From Pseudonocardia hierapolitana (GTDB taxonomy: Bacteria; Actinomycetota; Actinomycetes; Mycobacteriales; Pseudonocardiaceae): 64,000 bases of DNA. The position numbers and the translations under genes are program-made. Shown here one piece after another: positions 62,872-64,000 of this stretch. The notes under the pieces are model-generated. The model was not told the DNA's origin. It saw only the letters and a list, made by a program, of their open reading frames with translations, and did no database searches. Numbering within the stretch: position 1 is the first letter of the stretch; every line of letters starts with the position of its first letter. The stretch covers positions 5,084,001 to 5,148,000 of the forward strand of contig NZ_VIWU01000001.1 in the NCBI RefSeq assembly GCF_007994075.1. The letters run 5' to 3'.

Positions 62872-64000
62872 GTGCCGCCGACGGCCGTAGCTCCGGCCCG
62901 GCGACCGGTGCTCGGGCGCGCACCGGTCGCCGTGCTCGTCGTTCTCGGCTACGTCGCGATCCTGCACTACGCCTACGCCAACCACATCGCGCCGATCTTC
63001 ACGTACCTGCAGTTCGGCTACCGCAGTCCGGATCCGTTCGGTTACGCCGTGGCGATCGCCCTCGTCGTCGCCATCGCACTGGTGCTCCCGCGGCAGATCG
63101 CGCGGCCCTCGCACCTGATCGCATGGGTGCTGTTCCTCATCGCGGTGCTGCCGAGCCTCGTCGTGCCGCAGTACGCGCCCGCCCTGAGCAGGCCGGCGGC
63201 GTTGGAGCTTGCGCTGTGGGGCGGCGGGTGCTTCCTGCTGGTCGCGGTCATCGGAACCCGCCAGCCGCTGCGCGGCTTCGTCCCGCTCATGCCGCTGCGG
63301 CCGCGGACGTGGTGGGCGCTCATCGCGCTGCTGTTCGTGGTTCTGAACTGCTACGTCCTGCTCGCCATCGGGGTGAACTGGACGCTGCCGTCGTTCAACG
63401 ACGTCTACGGCGTGCGCGGCGAGTTCCGGATCGAAGAGGCGGAGTTCCCCGCCTTGGGCTACGTCGTGCCGATGCTCGACAAGATCGTCAACCCGCTCAT
63501 GATCGTGCGTGGCCTGTTCACCCGGCGCTGGGGCTGGGCCTTGGCCGGGACGGTCGGAGAGCTGTACCTGTACGCCGAGCAGGGCAACAAGACTGCGTCC
63601 CTCGCCCCGATCGCCCTGGTCGCGGCCTTCCTGTTCCTGCGCATGCGCCGGCCGACCGGCAGCACGGTGCTGGTGGCCGCCTCGATCGGGTCGGTCGTCG
63701 TGATGACGGTGGACTGGCTGCTCGCGTCCAACGACCTGACGTCGCTGTTCATCCGGCGGACGCTGGTGCTGCCCGGCCTGACGACGGCCGGTTACGTCCA
63801 GGTCTTCGACGACGCCCCGAAGGCTCAGCTCGGCCACTCGGTCCTGTCGTCGTACGTCCACTACCCGTACGACAAGGAGCCGCCGGACCTCGTCGGTGCG
63901 GGATTCTTCGGCAACCCGGACACGCACGCCAACGGGAACTGGCTCGCCGACGGCTACGCGAACTTCGGCTATCTCGGGATGCTCGCCGCCACGATCGTGC
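62872..64000 (+). CDS. O-antigen polymerase (Wzy-like), C-terminus beyond window
   Basis: Open to the right edge with no stop; 376 residues are visible. It is a polytopic protein with hydrophobic segments starting VAVLVVLGYVAILHY, then VAIALVVAIALVL, LIAWVLFLIAVLPSLVV, FLLVAVIG and LLFVVLNCYVLLAIG, and a long extracytoplasmic loop including FDDAPKAQLGHSVL and GFFGNPDTHANGNWLADGYANFG. The last segment is typical of the Wzy/oligosaccharide repeat unit polymerase group (NxNWLADGYANFG-like). GTG 62872 is the presumed start (GAGGC just upstream), with GTG 62908 as an alternative. It would be the polymerase of the region-C pathway. Confidence 0.8.
   Translation, partial: MPPTAVAPARRPVLGRAPVAVLVVLGYVAILHYAYANHIAPIFTYLQFGYRSPDPFGYAVAIALVVAIALVLPRQIARPSHLIAWVLFLIAVLPSLVVPQYAPALSRPAALELALWGGGCFLLVAVIGTRQPLRGFVPLMPLRPRTWWALIALLFVVLNCYVLLAIGVNWTLPSFNDVYGVRGEFRIEEAEFPALGYVVPMLDKIVNPLMIVRGLFTRRWGWALAGTVGELYLYAEQGNKTASLAPIALVAAFLFLRMRRPTGSTVLVAASIGSVVVMTVDWLLASNDLTSLFIRRTLVLPGLTTAGYVQVFDDAPKAQLGHSVLSSYVHYPYDKEPPDLVGAGFFGNPDTHANGNWLADGYANFGYLGMLAATIV

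Noticed and set aside
1..64000. tRNA, rRNA, CRISPR arrays, riboswitches
   Set aside because: No cloverleaf-like sequence, rRNA stretch, regularly spaced repeats with spacers, or recognisable riboswitch core was found on either strand by eye.

Overview
The window is very GC-rich DNA with actinobacterial features: frequent GTG and TTG starts, 4-nt ATGA/GTGA overlaps, and long spurious antisense frames caused by G/C in third codon positions. A Pseudonocardiales-type actinobacterium is plausible, but that is inference because no rRNA or other marker gene is present. Almost the whole window is a cell-surface polysaccharide locus. No rRNA, tRNA, CRISPR array or replication origin was seen.

Region A (1-20 kb) holds one Wzx/Wzy-type assembly set. 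It contains a GT4 cut by the left edge, a Wzx flippase, a polysaccharide pyruvyl transferase, a secreted apiosidase-like hydrolase, a GSA-aminomutase-like PLP enzyme coupled to a C-methyltransferase, an RfbF-like nucleotidyltransferase, a deacetylase lipoprotein, and a leftward operon (DegT aminotransferase, Wzz-like chain-length protein, O-antigen ligase/polymerase, short phosphoglycosyl transferase). Rightward genes follow: a Gfo/Idh/MocA oxidoreductase, a FemAB/BioF2-like acyltransferase, a GT4 and a MurJ-like flippase.

Region B (20-36 kb) is a patchwork accessory segment. It has lower-GC genes (methyltransferases, GT2, PhoD-like phosphatase, a compact kinase-like protein, a lytic-transglycosylase-like protein), a broken IS4-family element, an ISL3 transposase relic, a broken IS1380-family element, a truncated relic of the C-methyltransferase, and then a second intact C-methyltransferase/aminotransferase pair.

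A short interval (36-41 kb) holds a PAP2-family protein, an STAND-type regulator with an N-terminal LuxR helix-turn-helix, and a VOC-SRPBCC fusion.

Region C (41-64 kb) is a second full assembly locus. It has a long polyprenyl-phosphate glycosylphosphotransferase translationally coupled to a four-gene UDP-2,3-diacetamido-uronate pathway (WbpD/E/B/A-like), a cupredoxin-like lipoprotein, a PIG-L deacetylase coupled to WbqC, a GT2, a UDP-glucose dehydrogenase, a deacetylase, a beta-helix lipoprotein, a Wzx, two tandem FemAB/BioF2-like proteins, a formyltransferase/PIG-L fusion, a Wzz/BY-kinase that lacks its Walker A lysine, a second PAP2 protein, a GT4, and a Wzy-like polymerase that runs off the right edge.

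Taken together the window encodes two initiating transferases, two Wzx flippases plus a MurJ-like one, two polymerases and two chain-length proteins, so at least two repeat-unit polysaccharides are likely. The most unusual features are the duplicated and decaying aminotransferase/methyltransferase module, the formyltransferase/PIG-L fusion, the BY-kinase with a lost P-loop lysine, and the methyltransferase/kinase-like gene pair.
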